Assembly (NCBI GenBank): GCA_963815375.1
Contig: CAWFGX010000001.1
Span: 310,001 to 374,000, forward strand
Source: JASHPR01 sp963815375
GTDB lineage: Bacteria > Actinomycetota > Actinomycetes > Streptosporangiales > Streptosporangiaceae
Length of the DNA stretch: 64,000 nt
Direction of reading: 5' to 3'
Below the pieces are notes generated by a model. It was given only the letters and a program-made list of their open reading frames with translations. It was not told where the DNA came from and searched no databases. Below, piece by piece: positions 34,876-43,945 of this stretch. Each line of letters starts with the position of its first letter. Position 1 is the stretch's first letter. Both the position numbers and the translations under genes were made by a program.

Positions 34876-35238
34876 TCATCCTCTGGGTGGCAGCGGCTGG
34901 AGCCACTCGGGCAGCGGCACGAGCAGGTACTGCTGGTCAAGCCATTCCGGGGCCATCCTCAAGCCAGTGAGCCGTTCGGCGACAGCAAGGAGCAGCGGCA
35001 CGTGGCCCGCCGCGTCGGTGCCGGGGATCGTCAGCTGCAGGCCGGCGAGGTACCCGTCGATGGCGCCGGGGTCGTCACCGGCCCGCTCGCGACCACCTAC
35101 TTCTCCGACCGGCCGGATCGCCGCTATCCGCTCGACGGTCAGCACCGGCACTCCGGTGGGCGCATGAGCGGGATCACCCCCAAAGGCCCGGCCTAGCGCC
35201 TCTGGGCCAGCACCAGCGACAAAAGTGATGACGCCCAC
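34876..35238 (-). CDS. Hypothetical protein
   Basis: The 120-residue product starts MGVITFVAGAGPEALGRAFGGDP, continues with VLTVERIAAIRPVGEVGGRERAG, then LTIPGTDAAGHVPLLLAVAERLTGLRMAPEWLDQQYLLVPLPEW. It has coding composition and no membrane segment. I do not recognise it. It may be the shortened rest of a larger gene. Confidence 0.4.
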   Translation of the reverse strand: MGVITFVAGAGPEALGRAFGGDPAHAPTGVPVLTVERIAAIRPVGEVGGRERAGDDPGAIDGYLAGLQLTIPGTDAAGHVPLLLAVAERLTGLRMAPEWLDQQYLLVPLPEWLQPLPPRG

Positions 35239-35341
35239 CGGAGCCGGCGGATACCTGCGGACGCTGGCCTGTCGATATTTACTGTCATGTCATATTTGGC
35301 CAGGCCGAGCACGACGTCCAGCCCCTGTGGGTGCCGAAAAC

Positions 35342-36268
35342 CTACGCCACCAGGCGATATTCGTGGATGACGCCATCCGCGCGGTCATGCCGCTGGACCC
35401 GGAAATGATCCAAGTCGGTGACGTGATCTGGCAGCGGGCGCAGTGGCGCGGCCTGGTCCAGAGCGCGGTGCGGCCGGTGGGAATTGCAGAAGTCCTCGTA
35501 CTCCCGCAGCACCGTCATCAGGTGGCGCAGGTTCCAGATCAGGGCCCGGTCCAGCAGCTCACGCCGGCAGCTGCCGATCCACCACTCCATGATCGAATTC
35601 ACTGGCGCCTGACCGGCGGACCGGATGACCCGGATCCCGGCCGCCCGGAACACGGCATCGAACGCCCGCGTGAAGCTGGCGTCCCGGTCATGCAGGACGA
35701 ACTCGCCGCGCCCCGGCATCTTCCAGGTCCACGAGCAGGTTCCGGGCCTGCTGGACGACCCAGGACCGGACCGGGTGCTCTGTGGCGCCCAGGACCCGCA
35801 CGCGGCGACTGCCGTGCTCGATCACCGCAACGACGTACACCCGCCGCAGCGCTGGCCCGAGCCCGGCGGCGACCCGGATCCGGCGGATCGTCCTCCCCCA
35901 CCCGGTACCCCAAGCCGAGCAACTCGCCCTGCATGCGCCGGTACCCCCAGCGCGGGTTCTCCCTTGCCACCTGCTCCACCAGCGCCCGCACCTCGGCAGG
36001 GCCCGGCACGCCCGGATACGTCCATTTCCTCTTGAACAGGAGACGGTGCCAGGCCAGCAGCGTGCCCGATCCGGTGCAGCTGCAGGCACCCGGGCAGCGC
36101 CCTGGCCAGGGCGGCGAGCACGGCACGGTCAGCCCAGTCCGGCCTCGGACGGGCGACCTGCCGCCGCAGCACGAGGATCTCCGCGTCCTTACCAGTGTCA
36201 CTGCGCGCCAGCAGCGCCAGCCAGCCGAACACCCGCATCATGAACGGGTAAACGAGACGGATCAGCAC
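35342..36268 (-). pseudogene. Integrase-core (DDE) IS transposase with several frameshifts
   Basis: Read across frames from 36268 the protein is a typical actinobacterial integrase-core transposase of the IS3/IS481 kind: FMMRVFGWLALLARSDTGKDAEILVLRRQVA, RPDWADRAVLAALARALPG, KWTYPG, RALVEQVARENPRWGYRRMQGELLGLGYRVGE, then LHDRDASFTRAFDAVF, NSIMEWWIGSCRRELLDRALIWN, NSHRPHRALDQAAPLRP and the end VIHEYRLVA. At least three frame changes split it, and the segment with the first catalytic Asp is scrambled. It is not active. Confidence 0.8.
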
Positions 36269-36330
36269 GAGCGCGGAGCGTAAACCAGCACGTCAAGCCC
36301 ATGCGCGGAGTTTCGGCACAGCGCAGGTGA

Positions 36331-36342
36331 CTCGACTTTCGC
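36331..36342 (+). repeat. 12-base inverted repeat, left copy
   Basis: CTCGACTTTCGC, whose exact reverse complement stands at 39356-39367. It lies 30 bases beyond the 3' end of the IS transposase gene at 36373, where an IS end would be expected. Confidence 0.4.
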
Positions 36343-36372
36343 GGTTTAGGCGGCGAGGTCCCCGGTGTCTTC

Positions 36373-37680
36373 TCAGGCAAGGCGGATGGCGTGGATTTCT
36401 GCGGGTTCTGGCTGGTCAGCGTGCAGTCGCTTAAATTTGCCGACGATGAGGACGCGGCGGATCTTGGTGGTCATGTCTTCGGTGGACGGCTCGGTCTTGG
36501 CGGTGTACCAGGGGGCGTTGCGGCGCCGGGCGTGGATGTCGGCAGGGTGGTGGCCTGCGGTGGCATACCAGCAGATCGCGAGGGCCTGGCAGGCGAGCTG
36601 GAACGGTATGGTGCGCTCGACGGCGGCCGCGGTGCGGTTGCGGGCCTGCCCGGCGCCGAAAATCTGCTTGGCGTCCTCGATCGCGACTTCGATCGCCCAT
36701 CTGGCGGCGTACCTCTCGATCACCTGGGCGGTGTCCGGGTTCTCCTGGGTGGTGATCAGGGCGAGGTCGTGCCCGGTTTTCTTCGTGTCTCGGATGAGGA
36801 TGACGGTGACGGAGACGGAGCTGGTACCGGTGACGTAGTACCACAGGCAGGTGACCGCGGCGGCGGCGATGGTCTCTGTCTTCCCGTAACGGGTGACCGT
36901 GACCTGCGAGAACTCAGCGGCGGCGGCGATCCTCGCGAGGGAGGGCAGCCGCTCTCCCTTCTTGCGCGGGCGTCCCTTCCTCCGGTGCGCTCCGGGGGGA
37001 GCCCGTAGAGCGCGGCGTTGGCGCGCAGCCTGGTCGTCCAGGTCACGCCTTCCGGCAGGTCTTTCAGCTCCTCGCGGGCGTAGGCGGAGTCCGCGGTGAC
37101 GCTGATCCGGCGGCCGGGCAGGTCGCGCGAGAGCCGGGTGACCATGCGGCGGGCCAGCCACAGCCGGGAGGCGGACGTGGTGTCCTTGATCACCGGCTTC
37201 GCCATGACCGGAATGGCGGCAGGCCGGGAGATCATGGGCAGCCGGACCCGGACCGCGAGCACCACCCAGTTGTTCCCGTAGCCCGTTTTCGCAGGCGGCG
37301 GCTGATCCGTCATGAAACCACGACGCTGGCCAGACGCGTCTTCCCCGCCTGCGGAACAAGGTGTCGTCGATCAGCAGCTCCACGGGCTCCCCGCCGGGCA
37401 CCAGCAGCCCGATGACCAGCTTCCAGGCGGATATCCCCAGCTCATCGGGGTTCCAGCGGGCACGGGAGAAGAAGTAGTGCGCCCGGTCGTGCGGCCACAG
37501 CCGGGACAGTCCCGCCCCGGTGAGTATCCCGCAGACCGTCCGCTTCCCGGACTGCGCGAGGAAGCCGCAGGCCAGTCCCGTGAACGTGCGGAACGACGGT
37601 GCGGTGAACAGCGGGGAGAACACGGCCAGCAGCGTCGCCAGCGACGCCGAAACCGGCACGGCGGCATCCAGGGGCATCAA
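36373..37680 (-). pseudogene. IS701-like transposase with two compensating frameshifts
   Basis: The N-terminal 120 residues (FTGLACGFLAQSGKRTVCGILTGAGLSRLWPHDRAHYFFSRARWNPDELG) and the C-terminal 220 (SLARIAAAAEFSQVTVTRYGKTETIAA, ERYAARWAIEVAIEDAKQIFGAGQARNRT) are normal IS701-type DDE transposase. Between about 37300 and 36995 the frame is shifted; the correct reading (KTGYGNNWVVLAVRVRLP, DLPGRRISVTADSAYAREEL) lies in another frame and includes the second catalytic region. An indel near 37300 is undone by one near 36995, so the gene looks open but encodes about 100 wrong residues. Confidence 0.75.
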
Positions 37681-37835
37681 CGGGAACCCGTCATCCGCAG
37701 TTTCATCAGCACCGCTGATGTCGCTCGTCTCTTTTCATACCTGGCGCCCCCCGTTTTCGCGGGCGATCCGGAGTGTCCCGGGATCCCTCCCGTGGTCCCG
37801 GGACGGCATCACGCGAACCGGCGAGGCGGGAGGGG

Positions 37836-38555
37836 TCATGCGCCCGTGAGACCGACGACCTGGTCGAACCTGTCGCGCTTGAGGTAGAGGTCCCACATGG
37901 CGTCGGCGAGGTCGGCAGGGCTGAGCGGTTCCGGCAGGGTGGCCGGGTCCCAGTTCTCGGTGACGTACCCGGCGGCGTCGCTGTCGCCCACCAGGCCGGC
38001 TACCTGCACAAGGCCTGCGTACACGCCGGTGCCGGCCAGGTCGGCGTGCAGGGTGTGCAGGTAGTGGCGGGCGGCGGCTGCCGCGGCGGCGACGTTGCCG
38101 AGCTGCGGGACCGGGATGCTGGCGCTGACCGGCAGGCCGAACAGGACCGCGCCGTCGCCGCGCTGGAGCATGCCGGGCAGCACCTGGCGGACCAGCGTGA
38201 CCGGGGTGCGCAGCAGCAGGTCGAGCGGGAACTCGAAGGACGCGGCGTCAGCGTCGCGGACCGGGACCTGGCGGGTGAGCCAGTCAAGCCCGGACGGCGC
38301 GTACTCCAGCACGTCGACCGGGCCGAACCGCCCGGTGATCGCCTCGATAATGGCGGGCAGCGCGTCGCGGTCGGCGAGGTCGCCGGCGAACCCGGCGGCC
38401 TTGATGCCGTCCGCGGCCAGTTCCCCGGTGAAGGCGTCCAGCCGGGCCGTGTTGCGGGACACCAGGGCCACCTGGAACCCCTCCCGGCCGAACCGGCGGG
38501 CGACCGAGCGGCCCATGCCCGGGCCGGCCCCGAGCACGGCAATGGTCTTGGACAT
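37836..38555 (-). CDS. SDR-family protein lacking the catalytic Tyr-Lys pair
   Basis: The 239-residue protein has the SDR cofactor motif (AVLGAGPGMGRSVARRFGREG), the strand with VALVSRN, and FAGDLADRDALPAII. At the place of the YxxxK motif it reads GNVAAAAAAARHYLHTLHADL, with no Tyr or Lys in register, so classical dehydrogenase chemistry is unlikely. It could bind NAD(P) for another purpose or be a sensor. It stands divergent from a TetR gene with two operator-like palindromes between. Confidence 0.8.
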   Translation of the reverse strand: MSKTIAVLGAGPGMGRSVARRFGREGFQVALVSRNTARLDAFTGELAADGIKAAGFAGDLADRDALPAIIEAITGRFGPVDVLEYAPSGLDWLTRQVPVRDADAASFEFPLDLLLRTPVTLVRQVLPGMLQRGDGAVLFGLPVSASIPVPQLGNVAAAAAAARHYLHTLHADLAGTGVYAGLVQVAGLVGDSDAAGYVTENWDPATLPEPLSPADLADAMWDLYLKRDRFDQVVGLTGA

Positions 38556-38574
38556 GCGGTTCCCTTCAGTAAGT

Positions 38575-38625
38575 TGACGAGGTCGTCATGTTGGGTCAGG
38601 CTACGGCAGCATGACGGGATCGTCA
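38575..38625. promoter_or_regulatory. Twin operators in the SDR/TetR gap
   Basis: TGACGAGGTCGTCA at 38575-38588 is a perfect 14-base palindrome and TGACGGGATCGTCA at 38612-38625 is a near copy. The two sites also face each other as a larger inverted repeat of about 21 bases. Each starts with a TTGACG that could be the -35 box of one of the two divergent promoters, so a bound TetR dimer would block both. Confidence 0.65.
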
Positions 38626-38643
38626 ACTTAATACAATGGGCGC

Positions 38644-39282
38644 ATGTCCTCCCCGCCCAGGCCGCTGCGCAGCGACGCGCGGCGCAACCGCGACCGGCTG
38701 CTGGCCGCTGCCCGGGAGCTGTTCGCCGAGCGGGGCGTCGACGTGGCCATGGCCGACATCGCGCGGCACGCCGGGGTCAGCAACGGCACGCTCTACAACC
38801 GGTTCCCGACGAGGGAGGACCTGATCGAGGCCGTATTCACCGACCGGCTGGAGGCCATGGCCGTGCTCGCCGCGCAGGCCCTCGCGGACGACGACCCCTG
38901 GCGCGGGTTCGCCGGCTACCTCACCGCCGTCTGCGAGCTCCAGGCAGCCGATCGCGGCTTCAACGAGGTCGCCGCCCGCGGCCTGCCGCCCTCCCCGGCC
39001 GCGCAGCAACTCCAGCAGGAAGGGCAGGCCGCAGTAACCCAGGTGCTGGACCGCGCCAAGCAGGCGGGCGCGCTCCGCGGCGACCTCGCCGTCGAAGACC
39101 TGGCCTTCGTCATCTGGGGCATCTCACGCACCGTGGAGATGACCGCTGGCCTCGCTCCCCAGCTGTGGCGCCGACACCTGGCCCTGCTACTGGACGGCTT
39201 CCGCCCCGAGGGAGCCCACCCCTTGCCAGAGCCCCCGCTCCCGCCCGGCCTGCCGCACGCGGCGGAACGGCAGCACGGCTGA
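38644..39282 (+). CDS. TetR-family repressor
   Basis: The 212-residue protein has the TetR helix-turn-helix (RRNRDRLLAAARELFAERGVDVAMADIARHAGVSNGTLYNRFPTREDLIEAVF, residues 13-65) and a C-terminal ligand domain of the SBD type. It ends with a Pro-rich tail. It is divergent from the SDR gene and probably represses both through the twin sites at 38575-38625. Confidence 0.92.
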   Translation: MSSPPRPLRSDARRNRDRLLAAARELFAERGVDVAMADIARHAGVSNGTLYNRFPTREDLIEAVFTDRLEAMAVLAAQALADDDPWRGFAGYLTAVCELQAADRGFNEVAARGLPPSPAAQQLQQEGQAAVTQVLDRAKQAGALRGDLAVEDLAFVIWGISRTVEMTAGLAPQLWRRHLALLLDGFRPEGAHPLPEPPLPPGLPHAAERQHG

Positions 39283-39355
39283 CCCACGGCCGGCAAGGTC
39301 GGGCGAACACCGGCCAGATACCGTGCTCCCCCACAAATTCCAGAGCACGGAAAGT

Positions 39356-39367
39356 GCGAAAGTCGAG
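39356..39367 (+). repeat. 12-base inverted repeat, right copy
   Basis: GCGAAAGTCGAG, the exact reverse complement of 36331-36342. The pair encloses the IS701-like gene plus the SDR and TetR genes. A 12-base match alone can occur by chance in 64 kb; its position near an IS end is what makes it notable. Confidence 0.4.
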
Positions 39368-39519
39368 AGGTAAGCCAAATGGCCGAATCTGACCACCCCT
39401 CATCCGGGACAAGCCACCAGGTCAGCGGCTATCACAGAGTTTTCGGGTACCTACGCCCGTTTTGGAACCTCACAAGCTCCTGCAGTATGACCGCGAATTA
39501 GGCAGAAGGATGATGTGGC

Positions 39520-40107
39520 TCAGACGGCCATAGACGGGATCGGCCAATGCAGCATGCGCATCGGGAGGCCGACTACGACGTCGGCCATCCGCAGCACGAG
39601 CCGTTCTGCGTCGAGGAGGCTAACCGCCTCCCGTTGCGCGGCAGTGAGTGCGTTCAGCGAGGTCGGTTCCTGGCAACGCAGGAACGTGTCAACCAGAACG
39701 GGATCGTCGAGTGTGTACCGGGTGGCGGAAACCGCGACACGAACATCCCTTACCAGGAGGAAGCCGGGACCGCGCCGGTAGTAGCAGGTGCCATATCGGT
39801 GGCTCGCCCGCCAACGCGTCACGATCTCGTCGGATCCCGCGCCGAGATCTGATGGCGGTGGGAGGTGGTGCAGCAGTGCCAGATCTAGCGTATCGGCGAG
39901 GGTTCCGCGCCACTCAACACCAGTGAGGTGTGTGGTGCTGTCGCGCAGGAAGGCCACGAACAACGCCGTCGACTGGGGTTCGGCGCCTAGCGCGACCGGC
40001 TCGGCGAGCTTCACTTTGTTCGGGCCGATCCGGTGCTGCGTGAAGGTATCAGCACCGAGGATTGGGGTGACCACGGTTTGTGAAGCCGTGCTGGCCGGCG
40101 GCTTCAT
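39520..40107 (-). CDS. DUF5825-like RiPP-associated protein
   Basis: From the ATG at 40107 the product is 195 residues. The C-terminal half (EIVTRWRASHRYGTCYYRRGPGFLLVRDVRVAVSATRYTLDDPVLVDTFL, DAERLVLRMADVVV) matches my memory of actinobacterial DUF5825 proteins, which travel with radical SAM C-methyltransferases of RiPP pathways; their role is unknown. Its ATG overlaps the end of the radical SAM frame by four bases, so the two are one operon. The family name should be confirmed by a profile search. Confidence 0.6.
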   Translation of the reverse strand: MKPPASTASQTVVTPILGADTFTQHRIGPNKVKLAEPVALGAEPQSTALFVAFLRDSTTHLTGVEWRGTLADTLDLALLHHLPPPSDLGAGSDEIVTRWRASHRYGTCYYRRGPGFLLVRDVRVAVSATRYTLDDPVLVDTFLRCQEPTSLNALTAAQREAVSLLDAERLVLRMADVVVGLPMRMLHWPIPSMAV

Positions 40108-41967
40108 CGCGCTTCGGCTCCGGCAGGCCGAAACACACGTACCGGCGCCCGGCATGATGCCAGTGCCACGTAGGTGCTGACGTCAATGAAAACCAATCCG
40201 TCAGCCCGGCAGCAGGCAAGCCATGTGTCGCGCTCCGCCGCGCTTATTTGCCAGCCACGTTCGGCCAATTTCAGCGTCAGAGCATCCGGGGTGCGCCCAT
40301 CGCGCAGCAACCGGTACGCCGCTGCCCGCCAGCCGCGCAGCACGTGCGTATCATCGGGCCAGCCGAGCCGACGGTCCTCCACGACCAGGGTGTCCTCGGC
40401 GATATCACATGCGACCAATGTCGAGCTTGGGTATTTCCTCTGCCAGTCACCTATCGCCTCGCGAAGTAGGCGTACCGTCTTGTCGCTAATGCCTCGTGCT
40501 GGGGCATCGAACATGTACGCCAGGTCCGCCAGTTCCGCAGCAGGCAGGTCATATACATGGTCATACATTTTCGCAGGGGCCCGTTCGGGGAAACCGAGAG
40601 CCAGGCTGCTCGAAGTACGGGCTGAATCGCTGCAGGCCAATCCTGGTCGCCGAGCCTGGCGGCTGGAGGTGAACCAGCGCGGGCATCTGTGCGATGACCG
40701 TGAGATAGTCGCCCTCTGACTCACCAGGAAACCCGTACAGGTAGTTCCAGTCGACGGTAAGGCTGTGCTCCTCGCAGTCGCGCAGCAACCTTACGTTGGC
40801 CGCCCCCGACACCCCTTTGTCCATCAGCTTCAGGGTCGGCGTGCTGAGGCTCTCGATACCCGGCTGAACCTGCGTCACCCGGGCTGCCGCGAGTTGGCGC
40901 AGGTGATCGTCTCGAAGATTCGACTTCACTTCGTAGTGGATGCGCAGGTCCCAGCCACTTGCGGCGAAACGTGAGAGCACATTCCGGAAGTACCGCATGT
41001 CGAGGATGTTGTCGACCATGATGACGTCCAGCAGCTGGTACCGGGACACCAGGGTCTCCACCTCATCCCACACCTGGTCAGGTGGCTTGCTGCGGAAGCT
41101 GATGGACGAGCCATTGAGCCCGCAGAAGGTGCATTGGTGCTTCTCGCCCCACCAGCAGCCACGTGCGCTCTCGAGCACAAGCTTTGGCTCCACGTACTCC
41201 CGGACCGGTGAGGCGGCAAGATGTGCCAGCCAATCATCGAAGTCGGGGATCGGAATCATCGCGGGAGGCACCACTGCTCTTGCCTGCTCATTGGCCACCG
41301 AGTCGCTGCCGCACCACCAGCAGACTCCGGGCAAGCCGTGCGGGCTTTCGCCAGCCGCGATACGCTCAAGCAATTGAGGAAAAACGATTTCCCCTTCGCC
41401 CTGCACCGTATAGTCTACAAATGGATGGTTACGGTGCAGCGCGTGACCCATGGCGCCGTCGCAGTTGGCACCACCCATCACAACGACGAGATCAGGGCAT
41501 AGTCGCTTGAGCCGCTTCGCCAGGGCCAGGCTCGGCACGTTCTGCATGAATGTGGTGGTAAACCCGACAACCTGCGGATCCTTCTCAAGAATCTCCTCTG
41601 CAGCAAGGGCAATGAAGCCCTCAGCGAAGGGGCGCATACTGACGGCACAGTCAATGTCCACCGGCATCGACTCGGCGTACCGGCGCAGTTCCGCCACTCG
41701 CCAGTCCGGGTCGCCATACAGCACCGACGCAAAGACCCAGTCGCCAAGGCCGTGATAAACCCCATTGTCCGCAATTTGCGTGTAGTCATCCGGGCTAATC
41801 GTCCCGCCGCTGGCCGCGAGCAGGTACTCGGCCCAGCGCAAGCAGGCATGGTATTCCACAACCTCATCCGCCGGTCGCTCGTTCCCCACACGCCGGTGCA
41901 ACAGGCCTATTGCCAGCGACGGCAATTCCAGCAGCTGCCAGGGCATGGACACGAGGCACGTCCTCAT
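40104..41967 (-). pseudogene. RiPP-maturation radical SAM C-methyltransferase, split by one frameshift
   Basis: The N-terminal part has a B12-binding-like domain (about residues 125-195: VVGFTTTFMQNVPSLALAKRLKRL, VVVMGGANCDG, VDYTVQGEGEIVFPQLLERI) and the hallmark RGCWWGEKHQCTFCGLNG, a C-x7-C-x2-C iron-sulphur motif at C271, C279 and C282. This is the ribosomal-peptide-maturation radical SAM type (TIGR03975). After FEQP the frame ends early; a shift at about 40603 restores ALGFPERAPAKMYDHVYDLPAAELADLAYMFD and about 200 more residues to 40104, a normal 620-residue length. The ATG 41967 follows GGGGGAGG. It would methylate unactivated carbons of a peptide. Confidence 0.85.
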
Positions 41968-42183
41968 TATCCTCCCCCTTGCTCAGGCTCCCGTCCGTCC
42001 GCCCGTCCGCCCGCGTCCAAGGCCTGCCGTCGCCTGGGTCCAGAGGAACGACGGCTACCCGCTCGGCAGCAACCCCGCCCACCGATGCATCAGCCTGCTA
42101 CCTCCACCGACCGGTCGCGTGGCGGATCGATGTATCAGCGCCAGCGCGCCGCGGGACAGCCGGTGTCCAGTGACTTACGTCCG

Positions 42184-42318
42184 TCACTTCGCGGCTGGCG
42201 GATTGCCCTTGCTATCCGGCTTAGGCTCCTCGTCCGTCTCCATTTGCCTCATGTCGATCAGCGTGAACGCTCGTGAACGGTCAGACTTGCTGCGAATCAT
42301 GATCTTCTGGAGTGACAC
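42184..42318 (-). CDS. Candidate RiPP precursor peptide, 44 residues
   Basis: The small frame starts at GTG 42318, five bases after a strong GAGGAGG, and ends at TGA 42184. It encodes SLQKIMIRSKSDRSRAFTL, then IDMRQMETDEEPKPDSKGNPPAAK. It lies 216 bases upstream of the radical SAM gene on the same strand with no gene between. Size, position and strong translation signal fit a precursor with an N-terminal recognition part. No family match is known to me; it could instead be a small accessory protein. Confidence 0.5.
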   Translation of the reverse strand: MSLQKIMIRSKSDRSRAFTLIDMRQMETDEEPKPDSKGNPPAAK

Positions 42319-42807
42319 AGAAACCCTCCTCAACGGGCGACAATGTACCCATTAATGCCATACCGTACCACGCTCGGGCAGGCAGAGTCACCGGCAGTTT
42401 CGTCTGCGCTACCCACCGGGGGTCAGGCGGACGCGCCCGTCGGAGCAGGCACTTTGCCGGTCGCGGCCGGCGAGTACGGCTTGGGTCAGCTTGTGGTGAT
42501 CCGTGCTCACGGCACACTTACTCAAACATCACCTTGATCGGCCGGGGCCGGATGAACCAGAGAAATTGTCAAGACCTGCGGATCAAGATTTTTCGTGATC
42601 GCGGGTGGTTGTGTGTAGAGGAAGTCCTCGATCCAGTAATGGTGCCTGCGGCTGTGCTATGGAGATGGCCGGTCATGCTGAGTGACCGGACGGCGGGCCG
42701 CTACTTCGCCCATCCCTGATTGGGCTCCCTTCGAGCGCAGCGCGCTTGAGATGATAGCTGTCGGGTACTGATGTACGCTGCGAGGACCTTAAGCATATCA
42801 TTCCGAT
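42319..42807. other. Divergent gap between the RiPP locus and a methyltransferase
   Basis: Holds the upstream region of both transcription units. A + strand frame of 55 codons (42552-42719: KIFRDRGWLCVEEVLDPVMV and onwards) and one of 64 codons (42343-42537) are open but lack strong ribosome binding sites. I do not call them. Confidence 0.45.
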
Positions 42808-43545
42808 ATGACCCGGCCGGTAATTGGTGACGCATTCGGTAGCATGCTATGCGAGTTCGCGCGTTCGCACAGCCCAGGTGTCGCCGAGGTAATCGAACGG
42901 GATGATGGGTTTATCTATGTGCAGCGCCCGGACAGATATTTCGCCGTGCCGTCAGAGTGGGCGCAGTTCGAGCGGGATGCGCTGCAGCTTGCGGGCGATT
43001 CGGTGCTGGACATCGGCTGCGGGGCGGGCCGGTTCGCGCTCGCGCTGCAGCAGCGCGGTGCGGCGGTAACGGGGCTAGACGTCTCGGCGGGCGCCTGCGA
43101 GGTCTCCCGGCGGCGCGGCGTCCGCGACGTTGTGCACGGACAGGTGACCCAGCTCGCGCAGGACGGCCGACAGTACGACACGTTCCTCCTGATGGGCGAG
43201 AACCTCGGCTTGCTCGAAGACGCCGCGATGGCGCCCATCATCCTGGGCAAGCTTGCCGCTATCGCCCGGCCGGGCGCGCGGATCATCGGCCACGGTGCCG
43301 ATCCGAAGGCAGCTGACGAGGCGCTGGCCCGCTACCTCCGGCGCGAGCGCGAGCCAGGACGGCTGGCTGGCAAGCTGACCATCCGGCTCCGGCACCGCGA
43401 CCTCGCGACCGAGTGGTTTAGTTACCTGCTGTGCGGGCCAGATGAGCTCGGGGAGCTGGCCCGTGGCACAGGCTGGCGGCTGACCAGTGCGCAGTACGCC
43501 GATCAGGCGAATTACCTGGCCATTATTGACCTGGATCGGTCTTGA
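42808..43545 (+). CDS. Class I SAM-dependent methyltransferase
   Basis: The 245-residue protein has motif I VLDIGCGAGRFALAL (about residues 65-79), then VTGLDVSAGACEVSRRRG, and a motif IV-like DTFLLMGENLGLLED. The C-terminal part (RHRDLATEWFSYLLCGPDELGELARGTGWRL) is typical of small-molecule or peptide methyltransferases. Divergent from the RiPP locus; it could act on the same product or be independent. Confidence 0.85.
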   Translation: MTRPVIGDAFGSMLCEFARSHSPGVAEVIERDDGFIYVQRPDRYFAVPSEWAQFERDALQLAGDSVLDIGCGAGRFALALQQRGAAVTGLDVSAGACEVSRRRGVRDVVHGQVTQLAQDGRQYDTFLLMGENLGLLEDAAMAPIILGKLAAIARPGARIIGHGADPKAADEALARYLRREREPGRLAGKLTIRLRHRDLATEWFSYLLCGPDELGELARGTGWRLTSAQYADQANYLAIIDLDRS

Positions 43546-43945
43546 CTCGGCCAGGAAACAGCAGCCTGGTCCGGCCTGCGCGGGCTGCCGGTCTCTGTTG
43601 CCTCCGCGGCCTCGAATGCCTCTGTCGTCGTGACCGTGGTGCTGTCGGCTATCTTCTCGCACCAACCGCCAGGCCGTGCCCGGGGCGCGGCGCTTGCCCT
43701 GACACTGCTCGGGGCAACCCTCTCTCTCCACCGGCTAATTTAGGAAGTTTCGCTCCTTGCAGCGACATGGTCGCGGGTCACCATAAGGACAGGCGGCAGT
43801 AGCGCAGGAACGAAGGGCAGATGGTAGGTGGCCCGAGTGCAGATCAGCCATTTCGGAGCGGTCCAAGTCCGGCCGGGCGTATCGGCCTTCTGGTGGCGGT
43901 CCTGCCTGGCAGTCCCGGGGACGCGCTTGGCAGCGGGTTTGGCGC
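43546..43945. other. Gap with a possible EamA-type fragment
   Basis: From about 43571 to 43741 a + frame reads LRGLPVSVASAASNASVVVTVVLSAIF, then ALALTLLGATLSLHRLI and a stop. This resembles the last membrane helices of EamA/DMT transporters. Nothing else of such a gene is present. The rest shows no gene. Confidence 0.4.

Noticed and set aside
42343..42719. Two small + strand frames (64 and 55 codons) between the RiPP locus and the methyltransferase
   Set aside because: They lack strong ribosome binding sites, and one overlaps the upstream region of the precursor candidate. The evidence is too weak to call them.
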